Notes: generated by a model not told the origin, from the letters alone. DNA of 63,957 nucleotides from an uncultured Prevotellaceae bacterium (GCA_947166305.1 CAMVDV010000017.1:1-63957), one strand, 5' to 3'. Positions 17,267 to 26,884 are shown, numbered from the stretch's first letter. Numbers and translations are program-made.

Positions 17267-19972
17267 TTATTTGATGAGGGTTTTCTTTCCGTTCTTGATG
17301 TATATGCCGGGCGCAAAGGGCTTGTCCGTCTGGCGTCCGAAGAGGTCAAAGAATTTACTATTTGACAATTTACTATTTACTATTTCAGGGCTAAGCGGGG
17401 CAATGCCTGTGCGGTTGTTGTCGATGAACTGCTCTACGAAGACGCGCATCCAGTAGCCTCCCACCACGCTTCTGGCCTGGAACATGGCCTGCGAACCAGA
17501 GTTGACGTTGTGGTTGTCGCAGACAGGGACGCGCGACGGGGTTTCGTTGATGTACTTCCAGAGTGTGTTGATGAGCTTGGCGCGGTGGGAAGCCACGTCG
17601 GTGAATCCCATCACCCACATCTGCCAGTCGCTTTTGCAGTAGCTGCCACGGCTGTCGAGGGGCAGTCCGTAGGTCTTCATCTTGTTGTTTGCGTAATAGT
17701 TTGCTTCGCGAGTGCGGACGCTTTTCATGATGTCCCATCCCCAGATTTTGTCCCAGACGAGGTTGTACTTTGAGCTCCAGGTGGACGAACTTGCACCGAA
17801 GTTGAGCAGGTAGTGACTCTCGCTGCTCTGTGCTGCCTGATAGTATGCGTTGCGAATCCAGTAGGAAACCATGTCTTCTGCTTTCTCTCTGTACTCGGTG
17901 GCTTTGTCTTCGTCGCCCAGCATGTGGCATATCTGAGAGTAGCTCATCACGCCCATGATAGCTTTCACTGCGAGGTTGGCGTTGCGAGCACTGTGCCCCA
18001 TGAAGTCGTCCGTGCAGAGCTGGTTGGCAGGGTCTTTGCCGTTCTCCACGAGATAGTCGGCCCACTTGGTGAGGTAGGGGAGGTAGCGCCGGAGGTAGTC
18101 GAGGTCGCCGTCGAGCTGAGCGATGAGCGCAGAGAGCGTGAGCATGTTGCCGCTTTGCTCTACAGGCATGGTGCTTCCACTGCCGTCGGCGGGATTGCCG
18201 TAGTGATTGCCGTTGGCGAGAGGATAGTGTCCGAGGTCGTGGTTAGGGAAGTCGTAGTTCCACTTTCCCAGTGCGCTGTACTCGAAGACAGGGGTTATCA
18301 TGGCCTTGGCCAGTGCAGGGGAATAGAGCCAATAGAGAGGTTGCGAGGGATAGGTCACGTCGAGCGTGTTGATGAAGCCGCCCGAGTTGTTCTCGCGGCT
18401 CATGAACATGAGGTTGCCCTTCGAGTCGGCAAAGAGCTTGTGAGCGGCGTTGGTCTGCCGATAGACAGCGGCCAGAATCTCGGCATACTTCTCGCCTCCC
18501 ACTTCCAGTCCGTCGTTGTAAATCGTGCGGTCTGTGCTGCGGCACTTGCGCATCACGTCGTAGTAGTTAGCATAGAGGTCTTCAAAGCGCGAGAAGATAG
18601 TAGTCCTGCCGTTGTTGGCCCAGTAGCCTTTGCGGTTGCTGTTGAAGTATTGTATGGAATAGACGTCGTCGTAGCCAATCATGGTAAAGCTGCGTTTGCC
18701 CTGGCTGTCCACGATGCCGAGACTGTCGCTGAAGACGATGCTGTAGTACGTTCCGCCCGGACTGGTGCGCGCATTGACTGTGGAGGAGACGACTCCCTGT
18801 TCGGCAAACTCGCGCAGAAGCTGGTCGTGAGGTCCGAGGTGCAGGCTGTGGCCCTCGGCTTTGTCGTTGAAGACGTAGAGATAGCCCCAGTCGATGAGGT
18901 CGCCGGTGTGTGAGAGTGGGCTCTGCGTCTTGTTGCCGGCGCTGTAGTATTCATATCCTCCGGCGGTCCGACGGCGTGTGGTGGTGCTTTGGCTGCTGGT
19001 GCGCACGGCCATCTCAGCACTGGTCTGCAGGAAGAGGCGCACGTCGTGCTGGTTGCCGTCGTTGGGCTTGACCTGATAGGAGATGTAGGAGATGGGGGTG
19101 GAGAAAAGCACAAGGTCGCTCATCACCTGTGGCGTGGTGAAGACGATGTCGAGGTCCACGCCGCCGCACTTCATGGTGTAGTAGGAACTGGTGGCGGTGA
19201 CGGTGCACGATTTCTGCTCTGCTTCCTGCAGCAGGCTCAGGTAGAGTCCCATGTCAACGTAGGCTCCGCCGGTGGTGTTGTGGCAGTGGCAGGCGATGAT
19301 GTTCTTGCCTTCGCGCAGCAGATTGCTGTCGATGCGGACGGCTGTTCCAGAGACATCCCACTTGTAGCCAGTGGAGACCACTTGTGTGCCGTTGACGTAG
19401 AGCTGGAAGGTGTCGTCGTGCTTATACATGACGTAATAGAGTGCGTCGGGATTGATTTCGTCGAGCGTGAACTCGCGGCGGACGTAGATGTCGGTGTTGT
19501 CGCCCGACCATTCGGTCTTCGCCGAGCTGCTATATCCGGCATCGCTGCCGCCCCACGGGGCTGCGCCGCTCTTCCAGGCGGAGTCGTCGAAGTCTGTGTT
19601 CATCCATCCGCCCGCGGGAGTTGTGTTGACGTACTTGCCCGTCCAGGCTTTCTCGGCAGCTAAGGGGAAGAGTGCTTCCATGCTTTCTCCCAAGAACCGA
19701 TAGGCAGTTCCGTCCACATAGATGGCGCCGTTGAGCGGTTTCTTCACACCGCTCCAGTGCGTCACACTGCCGTCGTAGAGGTGGTCGTACTTGCTCCAGA
19801 GGCTGATGAACGGGTCGATGGTGACGAGTGGCACTGCCGGGAGGCGCAAGTTGTTCTGATGGACGGGGCTGAAGAATTGGGGGTCGATGGTCGGCGAGGC
19901 AGAGCCGTCGGCCGTCTGTGCACTGCACGTCAGCGAGGCGAGGCAGAAGAGAGCTGTTGTGAGTCGTTTCAT
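17267..19972 (-). CDS. DUF4964/DUF4965 'glutaminase A-like' secreted protein
   Basis: I start at the ATG at 19972 because it gives a signal peptide (MKRLTTALFCLASLTCSAQ); an upstream in-frame ATG does not. The 901 residues open with a DUF4964-type segment (LPAVPLVTIDPFISLWSKYD). A jelly-roll insertion (about 100-250) is followed by the DUF4965/DUF1793-type alpha-toroid (DFPNHDLGHYPLANG, MPVEQSGNMLTLSAL). The end is a sorting tail (FAPGIYIKNGKKTLIK). Relatives are named glutaminase A from fungi, but most bacterial members sit with glycosidases and their true substrate is uncertain. Just before the tail, EIVNSKLSNSKFF is encoded by an AATTTACTATTT repeat. It is the first gene of a pair with GH31. 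Confidence 0.85.
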   Translation of the reverse strand: MKRLTTALFCLASLTCSAQTADGSASPTIDPQFFSPVHQNNLRLPAVPLVTIDPFISLWSKYDHLYDGSVTHWSGVKKPLNGAIYVDGTAYRFLGESMEALFPLAAEKAWTGKYVNTTPAGGWMNTDFDDSAWKSGAAPWGGSDAGYSSSAKTEWSGDNTDIYVRREFTLDEINPDALYYVMYKHDDTFQLYVNGTQVVSTGYKWDVSGTAVRIDSNLLREGKNIIACHCHNTTGGAYVDMGLYLSLLQEAEQKSCTVTATSSYYTMKCGGVDLDIVFTTPQVMSDLVLFSTPISYISYQVKPNDGNQHDVRLFLQTSAEMAVRTSSQSTTTRRRTAGGYEYYSAGNKTQSPLSHTGDLIDWGYLYVFNDKAEGHSLHLGPHDQLLREFAEQGVVSSTVNARTSPGGTYYSIVFSDSLGIVDSQGKRSFTMIGYDDVYSIQYFNSNRKGYWANNGRTTIFSRFEDLYANYYDVMRKCRSTDRTIYNDGLEVGGEKYAEILAAVYRQTNAAHKLFADSKGNLMFMSRENNSGGFINTLDVTYPSQPLYWLYSPALAKAMITPVFEYSALGKWNYDFPNHDLGHYPLANGNHYGNPADGSGSTMPVEQSGNMLTLSALIAQLDGDLDYLRRYLPYLTKWADYLVENGKDPANQLCTDDFMGHSARNANLAVKAIMGVMSYSQICHMLGDEDKATEYREKAEDMVSYWIRNAYYQAAQSSESHYLLNFGASSSTWSSKYNLVWDKIWGWDIMKSVRTREANYYANNKMKTYGLPLDSRGSYCKSDWQMWVMGFTDVASHRAKLINTLWKYINETPSRVPVCDNHNVNSGSQAMFQARSVVGGYWMRVFVEQFIDNNRTGIAPLSPEIVNSKLSNSKFFDLFGRQTDKPFAPGIYIKNGKKTLIK

Positions 19973-20026
19973 GTCGGTTGTTGTAAAATGTTGAGTCCTC
20001 TGGACGAAATTATACTTTTTGCTCTG

Positions 20027-20034
20027 CAAAGTTA
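20027..20034 (-). promoter_or_regulatory. -7 element for the DUF4965-GH31 operon
   Basis: The minus strand reads TAACTTTG, matching TAnnTTTG, 55 bases before the ATG at 19972. No clean -33 TTTG was found. Confidence 0.55.
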
Positions 20035-20040
20035 GACAAA

Positions 20041-20310
20041 AATCCCGACATACAGTCGGCTGAGCAGAGATTTTTTGCTTACTCTGGAGCTAAAAGAGCG
20101 GAAATGTGGCTCTATCAGGTGGACGGCGAGGTCTTCCCCGTGAGTGAAGGCACCATCGTCCGCGTGTCGCCCGACGGCAAGCGCGCTCTGAAGAACACCG
20201 GCAGCACAGACATGACGATGCTCTGCATCCAGTACAAGGCCAACGCCTTCACTGAAGCCGACAGCCCGATGACGGATGGCGAGATTCTCCAAGAGCCGTT
20301 GAAGTGGTGA
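20041..20310 (+). pseudogene. 3' remnant of a small cupin-domain gene
   Basis: The frame ending at 20310 is open back through 20041 without a convincing start. The readable part resembles the second half of a single-domain cupin (YQVDGEVFPVSEGTIVRVSP, DGKRALKNTGSTDMTMLCIQ, ending EILQEPLKW). The first half, with the metal-binding GxxxxHxH motif, is missing, so I read it as a 5'-deleted remnant. An internal ATG at 20104 would give only 68 residues. Confidence 0.65.
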
Positions 20311-20348
20311 GCACGGCGTGACGTCGCACAGAGGGAAACAGCACGGAC

Positions 20349-20480
20349 ATGAACAGGAAACATATAGGAATCGACATCGGCACGACATCGATATGCGGCA
20401 TCGTGTGTGACGACGGCGGACGGCCTCTGCGGAAATGTCTATGTCGGCAGCAGAGGCGAACTGCTCAGCCCGCTCTGATG
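20349..20480 (+). pseudogene. 5' remnant of an FGGY-type sugar kinase gene
   Basis: ATG 20349 starts MNRKHIGIDIGTTSICGIVC, the ATP-binding N-terminus of FGGY carbohydrate kinases, which normally run to about 500 residues. Similarity stops after about 30-40 residues and the frame then runs into intergenic repeats. It is a 3'-deleted fragment, 39 bases after the cupin remnant. Confidence 0.65.
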
Positions 20481-20529
20481 GACTCTTCCGATGCATCGCT
20501 TGAGACGATGCCTCGCGTACATCATGAAA

Positions 20530-20687
20530 AATCCTCGTGTGGATTTCAACGAATCCACACGAGGATTATACCGAATCCACACGAAGTTTTTTCCGGTTGC
20601 TCAGCAGTCGTCGGGAAACGACCCGTTAGTAAAAGGCAAACTACTCGTTAGTAAATGGCCGTTTACTAATGGGTCGTTTTGCGTTGA
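20530..20687. repeat. 22-bp periodic arrays, two sets of 3 units
   Basis: Set one starts at 20530, 20552 and 20574 with AATCCACACGAGGATT-type cores. Its first unit is inverted against the second, giving a 16-bp hairpin. After 26 bases, set two starts at 20622, 20644 and 20666 with a CGTTAGTAAA-type core, the third unit partly inverted. The two sets have unrelated cores but the same 22-base period. Confidence 0.88.
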
Positions 20688-20743
20688 TGCAGTAATCATA
20701 AAGTCACGACGTACTTGCCTCGTCTGCCACGCCCTCACTGCTT

Positions 20744-20910
20744 GTAGGGACACGCCGTGGCGCGTCCGCCTGCCGCAAAACATTCTCCTCCGCCATTCCT
20801 TCGTCGCAAACGCGGACGCGCCACGGCGCGTCCCTACTGGCGGGGTTGTCTTTGCGGACAAACGATAGTATAAAACAATCCGTCTAATCCGTTTAATCCG
20901 TTGTTTTTAT
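20744..20910. repeat. Palindromic intergenic element (copy 1)
   Basis: Two 26-bp arms (20744-20769 and 20812-20837, one mismatch) built on GGACGCGCCGTGGCGCGTCC are in inverted orientation and each is itself nearly palindromic. Beyond the right arm come GGCGGGGT and GCGGACA, then three copies of a TAATCCGT-type heptamer series. The same order recurs at 32044-32206. It encodes no protein, so a MITE-like or REP-like element is likely. Confidence 0.8.
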
Positions 20911-20994
20911 AAAATAAATATATAATGTTTTGAGAGGCAACCTCACATCCGTCGAAGCAATGTTTGTGTGATTTTTGCCGATGAAATGGGCTAT
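20911..20994. other. AT-rich gap before the efflux operon end
   Basis: This short AT-rich stretch is followed by mixed sequence downstream of the TolC stop. No gene or clear terminator is seen. Confidence 0.4.
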
Positions 20995-22350
20995 TTAGAA
21001 AGCCTTGAGGCGGTAGTCTGCCAGTGCAATCTGATAGATTGCCTTGGCTTCGGCGAGGCTGTTCTGCGCCTTGCGGTTCAGCGTCTCTGCGTCGAGAAGG
21101 TCGGTCAGTGTGCAAGTGCTCATGCGGTACTGGTCGGTGCTCATGCGGAGGTTCTCGGCTGCTTCGTCGCAGCTTGCCTGAGCTATCTGCACTTGCTTGT
21201 AGGCTTCCTGCAGATTTGTCCAGGCACGCTCGATGTCTATCTGCAACATCTGACGTGCATTCTCGCGTTTCTCCTGAGCCTGCTGAAGTTTAATTTTCTG
21301 CCTTTTCACCGCATAATTTCCTCCCCACCAGTCGGTGAGCGGGACGCTGAGAGTGCCAAAGACGGCGCCGTTGTTCATGCGGGTGTGCAGATAGTTCTTG
21401 ACGTTCTCGGAGAATCCACCGAGTCCGGTGTGATATCCTGCAAGACCTACGGCCAGATGAGGCAGAAGCTTGCCCCTTTCCATCCTGACCTGCAAGGCCT
21501 GCGCCTCCACGGCTTTGCCCAGAAGCTGCAGTTCCTCACGATGGTCCGGCGAGAGGCTCAGCTGGCCTTCGACGGCCTCGATGGGCTGCTCCACGGGCTT
21601 GTCCTCCAGCATGATGTCGAAGTTCTTGTCCGCCTCGGCAGGCGCGATGCCAATCTGCTGCGCAAGCAGGAGGCGAAGGACGTGGTCGGCGTTCTCCAGT
21701 TTCAAGCGGTTGCTGGAGAGTTCCTGCTGTCGCAGACGCACCTTGAGCAAGGAGTTGCGCGTCGTTACACCGGCATTGAGGAAGTTCTCGACCTGCTGCA
21801 TCACGGCATCGACCTGCTTCTCGGCAGCCTCCAGTGTGCTCAGATTGTAGCGCACCTGTGCAAGTTGCCAGTAACATTCCGTCACCTTCTGCACCACTTC
21901 TTTCTCCGTGAGCTGCTGCTGGAGCACGGTCACATCCTCCTGCAAGCGCGCCAGTTTGTTGCCCGTCGCTATCTGTCCGCCGTGGAAGACTGGCTGAACG
22001 AGGGTGGCCGTGGCAGAGTAGGCCCTGTTGAACTCAGAGATGCTGAACGGCGTGCCAATGAGAGGCACGAACTGAGTGCTGATGGCGGCAATCTCCCTCG
22101 GGTAGGTGCCGTCGGCCTTCACCAGTTCGTCGAAGAGGCGGAACGCCATCACCGTGGCACTGATGCGCGGGAAGTAATTGGTGAAAGCCTCTTTTCTTTG
22201 CTCCGTCGCCGCCTCCATCTCCAGTGCGGCAGTGCGCAGTTCGTGACTGTTCTGCCGTGCCAGGTCGAGGCATTGCTCCAGAGAATACTTCTGCTGAGCC
22301 GTGGCACTCAGGCCGACGAGCAGTAAAAGATTAAAAAAGTACGATTTCAT
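20995..22350 (-). CDS. TolC-family outer-membrane efflux protein
   Basis: The start at ATG 22350 gives a signal peptide (MKSYFFNLLLLVGLSATAQ); the open frame extends upstream into the RND gene but without an export signal. The 451 residues show the two-fold helical repeat of the OEP family (YSLEQCLDLARQNSHELRTA near 22, long helices around 150-230 and 330-440). It would form the outer-membrane exit duct for the RND pump. It begins 10 bases after the RND gene stop and is the last gene of the operon. Confidence 0.92.
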   Translation of the reverse strand: MKSYFFNLLLLVGLSATAQQKYSLEQCLDLARQNSHELRTAALEMEAATEQRKEAFTNYFPRISATVMAFRLFDELVKADGTYPREIAAISTQFVPLIGTPFSISEFNRAYSATATLVQPVFHGGQIATGNKLARLQEDVTVLQQQLTEKEVVQKVTECYWQLAQVRYNLSTLEAAEKQVDAVMQQVENFLNAGVTTRNSLLKVRLRQQELSSNRLKLENADHVLRLLLAQQIGIAPAEADKNFDIMLEDKPVEQPIEAVEGQLSLSPDHREELQLLGKAVEAQALQVRMERGKLLPHLAVGLAGYHTGLGGFSENVKNYLHTRMNNGAVFGTLSVPLTDWWGGNYAVKRQKIKLQQAQEKRENARQMLQIDIERAWTNLQEAYKQVQIAQASCDEAAENLRMSTDQYRMSTCTLTDLLDAETLNRKAQNSLAEAKAIYQIALADYRLKAF

Positions 22351-22360
22351 CGCGTTTTTT

Positions 22361-25300
22361 TTATGTTTCTGGAAGTGGTTCTTTACTGAGTTTCCAATAG
22401 ACGACAGGCAAGACGGTGACGACCAAAATGAGCGTTCCGATGCCGCCGGCAAAGATGGTGATGCCCACCGGCATCCAGAACGACGAGCCGCCGAAAATCA
22501 TGGGGATGACACCCACGGCGGTTGTGGCGGTGGTCAGGAAGATGGGCACCATGCGCCGCCGACCAGCGTCGAAGGCTGCATCGTGGACAGACATTCCCTC
22601 GGCAATCTTCTGGTCTGCGTGCTCGAAGATAAGGATTTCGTTGCGCATGATGATGCCCATGAGGGTGATGAACCCGAAGAGGCTGGTCAGTCCGAGCGTG
22701 ATGTCGGCGATGCCCAAGCCTATCATGGCACCCGGCAACGAGAGGCCAATCGCTCCCATGCACAGGCTTGTCAGCCCGAAACGACGGAAGTTGAACAGCA
22801 GGAAGAAGAAGATAATGACGAGGGCAATGCCGATGCCCCAGATAACTTCGGGCACCGTCTCGAGGTTCTTCTCGGGCTCTCCGCCTATCTCGGCGCGTAC
22901 TCCTTGCGGAAGTGTCAGCTCACCGTCATCGAGGATAGCCTTGATTTCCTTCTGAACCTTCTCGGCCAGCACGCCACGTTTGTTCTCAGCCGTCACTGTG
23001 ATACAGCGTTCTCCGCCACGATGGATGATGTTTGTGGGCATCCACTTCGTGCTGACTTCAGCCACCTGTCGCAGAGGAATGCTGCTCGTGGGCTGTGCAA
23101 GAGGCGTCAGGTAAAGGTTCTCGATGTCGCCGATGTGCATTTGCTCTGCCTGTCTGTCGCGTACGACGACGGGCACTTCGTAGTTCCCTTCCCAGATGGA
23201 AGCCACTCTTGTCTTGCCCGTCTGCATGGCAAGTTGCAGTTCCGCAACAGTCCTGTTGATGCCAAGCTGCGTGCTTGCCACAGGGTCGAGCGTGACATCA
23301 ACGATGGGCGAAGGCTGGTCGTAGTCCGTGTGAACCCATTCCAGTTCGGGCATCTCTCGCATACGTCGCATCAGACGCTCTGCAGCCAGACGGATGCTGT
23401 CGAGGTCGTTTCCGTAAAAGCGATACTCGTAGGTAGGCACAGGAAGGTAGTCCATCTGCTTGAAGCGCACGTATGCCCCGGGCCAGAAATTGCTCAGGCG
23501 AGGCGCATACTCGTTGAGCATTTCAAAAGTTGTCTTGATGCTCGTGGTGTTGACAATGAGCTGGGCAAAGTTCTTTCCGCCAAGCTGCGGCTCATAGCAA
23601 GTGTGGAAACGGGGCGAAGAACAGCCCATGAAGGTCGTCACGCTTGTCACACGCTCGTCCTTCGACAGCGAGTCGCGCAAAGCTTCCGTAATGCCTTTTG
23701 TCTCTTCCAAGCCCACGCCGGAGGGAAGGAACACTTCGCAAGCGAACTGGGCACGGTCGGCAAAGGGGAACTGTCGCAGTTTAAGCGTGGGGAAGATAAG
23801 CGAAGTGAGCACGACAAGAACAATGCTGCTGACTATCGTTAGCCAGGGATGCTTGAAGGTCCACTTCAGTGCTACTATATATATATCCTGCACCCAGTCC
23901 GTGATGTCGCGTTTGTCGGGGTCCTTCGTCTTGGTCTTCTTAATGAGACGGACGTTGAGGGCGGGAATGATGCAGGCAGCCACGGCCAGGCTCACCATGA
24001 GGCAGATGGTGATGGTGGCAGGGAAAAAGCCAATCACATCGCCTGCCTCGCCCGTCATCGTGAAGAGGATGGGGTAGAAGATAGCGCAGATGCAGACCGT
24101 GGCGAGCAGCATAGGCATGAAGTATTGCTTGACAGACATGATGGCTGCATCCTTTCGGTCCATGCCGTTGCCGATGTATTCCAGGTAGCCGTCGATGACA
24201 ACGATGCTGTTGTCCACTATCATGCCAAGCACGACGATGAGGGAAGCCAGCGTGATGATGTTCAGCGGAATGCCGAAGATATACATGATGCCGACGCTGA
24301 TGAACGTGGAGAGCGGTATGGTGATGGCGGCAACGATGGCGCTCCGCAGCGGGAAGAGTATCATCATGACAAGAATGATGACCACCATTGACTCAATCAG
24401 GTTGACGAGGAAATCGGCAACGCTTTCCTCCACGACCTTAGGCTGGTCGGTGATGCGCAGCACATCCACGTCGGACGGAAGGTATTCCTGGCGGAAAGTC
24501 TCGATGACCTCGTTGACTTCCTTGCCGTACTGCACGATGTTGTTTCCTTTTGTCATCTCGAGGGAAAGCAGGACGCAACGCTTTCCGCCCGACTCGACGT
24601 AGCTGTCGCTTGTGTCGTACTCGCGCTTTACCTCTGCAACGTCGCGCACTCTCACCACCTTCCCCGAGGCATCTGAATAGATGATGTGGTCCATGACCTC
24701 TTGTTCGGAGTGGCGTGTGGTGGCGAGATGCAGGGGAATGTTGGTGGACGACGTGCTGACGCTGCCGCTCAGGGTGGTGAGACCTTCGCCAGAGAGCGCA
24801 GAGATGAGCGCGGACTGCCCTATGCCATAGGCAGCGAGGCGTTGCCGGTCGACGTAGATGCTGAGCTGTTCCTTCTTTTCGCCGAACTGTCTGACGCCCG
24901 CCACGCTCTTTATCCGTCGCAAGCGGTCGGCCAGTTCGTCGCTGTAGTCTTGCAATTCGCGATAGGAGCGTTGGTTGCTTTCGAGCGTAATGAGGAGTGC
25001 GGATGCCTCGCCAAAGTCGTCTTTCACAACGAGGGCAACGACTCCGCCGGGAAGCTGTGACTTGAATTCATTCACGCCGTGCTTCACTTTGTTCCAGATG
25101 GGCTGCAGGTTCTTGAGCTTCGGGTCGAAATAGACCTTCATGAAGCACATTCCGTTCATACTCTGCGTGGTTGTCTTCGAGCGGTCTACTTCCTTGTATG
25201 TGAAGATGTAGCGTTCGAGCGGCCGAGCCACCTGTGCTTCTATCTCTTCGCTTGTTGCGCCCGGCATGACGGCGACGACGACTCCCATCCTTATGGTGAA

Positions 25301-25435
25301 GGGTGGGAACTCGTCCTTAGGCATTTCCTGCAGGCCATAGAAGCCGAAGGCGAGCAGAATGGTGGTGATGAGTGCCGTGATGCCCCAGTTCTGCAAGGGC
25401 CAAGCCGACCAATGTCTTTTCAGTTCGGAGTTCAT
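22361..25435 (-). CDS. RND efflux transporter permease
   Basis: This 1024-residue inner-membrane pump has the usual layout of TM1, a periplasmic loop, TM2-6, a second loop and TM8-12. TM4 carries the acidic proton-relay region (GMIVDNSIVVIDGYLEYIGN). The N-terminus has VVVAVMPGATSEEIEAQVARP, typical of AcrB/MexB-like pumps. Drug, bile-salt or dye export is likely but the substrate is unknown. It is the middle gene of HlyD-RND-TolC, with 175 bases of repeats between it and the HlyD gene. Confidence 0.95.
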   Translation of the reverse strand: MNSELKRHWSAWPLQNWGITALITTILLAFGFYGLQEMPKDEFPPFTIRMGVVVAVMPGATSEEIEAQVARPLERYIFTYKEVDRSKTTTQSMNGMCFMKVYFDPKLKNLQPIWNKVKHGVNEFKSQLPGGVVALVVKDDFGEASALLITLESNQRSYRELQDYSDELADRLRRIKSVAGVRQFGEKKEQLSIYVDRQRLAAYGIGQSALISALSGEGLTTLSGSVSTSSTNIPLHLATTRHSEQEVMDHIIYSDASGKVVRVRDVAEVKREYDTSDSYVESGGKRCVLLSLEMTKGNNIVQYGKEVNEVIETFRQEYLPSDVDVLRITDQPKVVEESVADFLVNLIESMVVIILVMMILFPLRSAIVAAITIPLSTFISVGIMYIFGIPLNIITLASLIVVLGMIVDNSIVVIDGYLEYIGNGMDRKDAAIMSVKQYFMPMLLATVCICAIFYPILFTMTGEAGDVIGFFPATITICLMVSLAVAACIIPALNVRLIKKTKTKDPDKRDITDWVQDIYIVALKWTFKHPWLTIVSSIVLVVLTSLIFPTLKLRQFPFADRAQFACEVFLPSGVGLEETKGITEALRDSLSKDERVTSVTTFMGCSSPRFHTCYEPQLGGKNFAQLIVNTTSIKTTFEMLNEYAPRLSNFWPGAYVRFKQMDYLPVPTYEYRFYGNDLDSIRLAAERLMRRMREMPELEWVHTDYDQPSPIVDVTLDPVASTQLGINRTVAELQLAMQTGKTRVASIWEGNYEVPVVVRDRQAEQMHIGDIENLYLTPLAQPTSSIPLRQVAEVSTKWMPTNIIHRGGERCITVTAENKRGVLAEKVQKEIKAILDDGELTLPQGVRAEIGGEPEKNLETVPEVIWGIGIALVIIFFFLLFNFRRFGLTSLCMGAIGLSLPGAMIGLGIADITLGLTSLFGFITLMGIIMRNEILIFEHADQKIAEGMSVHDAAFDAGRRRMVPIFLTTATTAVGVIPMIFGGSSFWMPVGITIFAGGIGTLILVVTVLPVVYWKLSKEPLPET

Positions 25436-25440
25436 TTCCT

Positions 25441-25609
25441 ATCTCTATTCTCTAATCTCTAATCCCTAATCCTTGATGGCGGACGCGCCACGGCGCGTCC
25501 CTACAATTCGGAATCCCTAATCCCTATTCCCTAATCCCTATTCCCTAATCCTGGAGGGCGGACGCACCACGGCGCGTCCCTACAATTCGGAATCCCTAAT
25601 CTCTAATCC
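25441..25609. repeat. Repeat spacer inside the efflux operon
   Basis: The spacer holds two same-orientation arms of the GGACGCGCC palindrome (25479-25504 and 25558-25583, 79 bases apart). Each is followed by CTACAATTCGGAATCCC and then runs of a CCCTAAT/CCCTATT heptamer-like repeat. The repeat continues into the last codons of the HlyD gene. Confidence 0.8.
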
Positions 25610-26680
25610 CTAATCCCTATTCCCTAATCCAGAATCCCCAATCTCTCTAATTTCCGACCCCTCGCTCACTTTCTGATAGCCTTCGGTGATGACCTTGTCG
25701 GCCTTGGCGAGACCGGAGAGGATGACGATGCGGTCGCCCAGTGTAGGCCCTGTCTGCACGGGCTGACGGTGGGCTTTTCCGTCCTTGGCGAGCCAGACAA
25801 AAAGTTTTTCGTCAGCGCCTTGTTGCACGCAGCGGACGGGTACTGTGGTCTTGAGGCCTTCCGTGTTGCTGTCGTCGGCTTCGGTGGTGACGTTCACCAC
25901 CATGCCTGGGAGGAGTTCGCCTGCGGGGTTGTCGACGAGGAAGCGCACGTCGTAGGTGTGCGTCATGACGTCTCCTTCCACGCTGCGCACGAAGTGTGAG
26001 GTGTGGAAGGCTTTGTTTCCGAGTGCTTCGGCGGTGATGGTGACGCTTTTGCCTTTGCCTTGTCGGGGATTGAAGAGTGTGATTTCTTTTTCTGGGACGG
26101 AGACTCTGACCTTCACCCTTGCGATGTTCAGGATGGTGCAAACGGGTTGTGAGGGGAGAGCGGTCATTCCGTTCTCCATCATCTTCTTGCCTACGATGCC
26201 GCTGCACGGTGCGAGGAGGCGGCAATCCTTCACGGCTTTTGTGGCCATGTCGAGGCTTGCCTGTGCCTGGCGCACTTTGGTCTGCACGTCCACCCAGTCG
26301 ATGTCGGAGATGGACTGCGCTTCGTGCAGGACTTTCATGCGGCTTTGTGCGTCGAGAGCCTGGTCGAGTGCGGCCTTAGCCGCCTGCCTTGTGTTCTCGC
26401 ACTGTGCGGGGTCCATCTCGGCCACGAGTTGGCCTTTGCTGACATACTGCCCTTCCTCCACGCAGACGCGGCTGACGGTGCCCATGCCTGTGAAGCTGAC
26501 CGGCGTGCTGCTGTCTTCTTCCACCTTGCCCACATAGTGCTTGCCGAGGGGTGCAGAGGCTTCGCCTACGGTCTCTACGGCCACGCTCAGCACCTCCGTA
26601 TGGTATTGCTTTTCGCTTTTCTGGCAGGCGGTGAGGGCAACCGAGGCCGTGAGGAGCAAAATAAGATGTTTTCTGTTCAT
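25610..26680 (-). CDS. HlyD/MFP-family periplasmic adaptor lipoprotein
   Basis: The start at ATG 26680 gives a lipoprotein signal (LLLTASVALTAC, Cys about 17). The 356 residues have the barrel-sandwich (lipoyl-like) halves around a helical hairpin (GKHYVGKVEEDSSTPVSFTG, then GQYVSKGQLVAEMDP; later CRLLAPCSGIVGKKM) and a C-terminal beta-barrel. It links the RND pump to TolC. The final residues (about GDSGLGNRD) are encoded by the CCCTAAT repeat and are probably a late addition. Confidence 0.93.
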   Translation of the reverse strand: MNRKHLILLLTASVALTACQKSEKQYHTEVLSVAVETVGEASAPLGKHYVGKVEEDSSTPVSFTGMGTVSRVCVEEGQYVSKGQLVAEMDPAQCENTRQAAKAALDQALDAQSRMKVLHEAQSISDIDWVDVQTKVRQAQASLDMATKAVKDCRLLAPCSGIVGKKMMENGMTALPSQPVCTILNIARVKVRVSVPEKEITLFNPRQGKGKSVTITAEALGNKAFHTSHFVRSVEGDVMTHTYDVRFLVDNPAGELLPGMVVNVTTEADDSNTEGLKTTVPVRCVQQGADEKLFVWLAKDGKAHRQPVQTGPTLGDRIVILSGLAKADKVITEGYQKVSEGSEIREIGDSGLGNRD

Positions 26681-26855
26681 AATGGCGATGTGGTTTGTTC
26701 TGTTTCGGTTTTGCAGGTGCAAATTAACAACTTTTTCTGCATTCGGAGGGTACAATAATGGCACAATGTGTGTTCTGTTTTTCCTTAAAAGCATCATTTT
26801 GCTCAAAATGTGACCAAAAGGTGGGGAAAAATACCAAATTGTGCAGGATTTTATA

Positions 26856-26863
26856 TATATTTG
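26856..26863 (+). promoter_or_regulatory. -7 element for the AraC-type regulator
   Basis: TATATTTG matches TAnnTTTG and lies 21 bases before ATG 26885. No TTTG is found at -33. The efflux operon is divergent, so the 204-base gap 26681-26884 must hold both control regions. Confidence 0.5.
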
Positions 26864-26884
26864 CAGCAGATAAACGAAACAATC

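Noticed and set aside
14254..17274. 1006-residue plus-strand frame opposite GH31
   Set aside because: Shadow of the GH31 gene; no domain or signal peptide.
20491..20868. Frames of 86-125 residues in the repeat region
   Set aside because: They are translated repeats (22-bp array and GGACGCGCC palindrome) with no start signal or domain.
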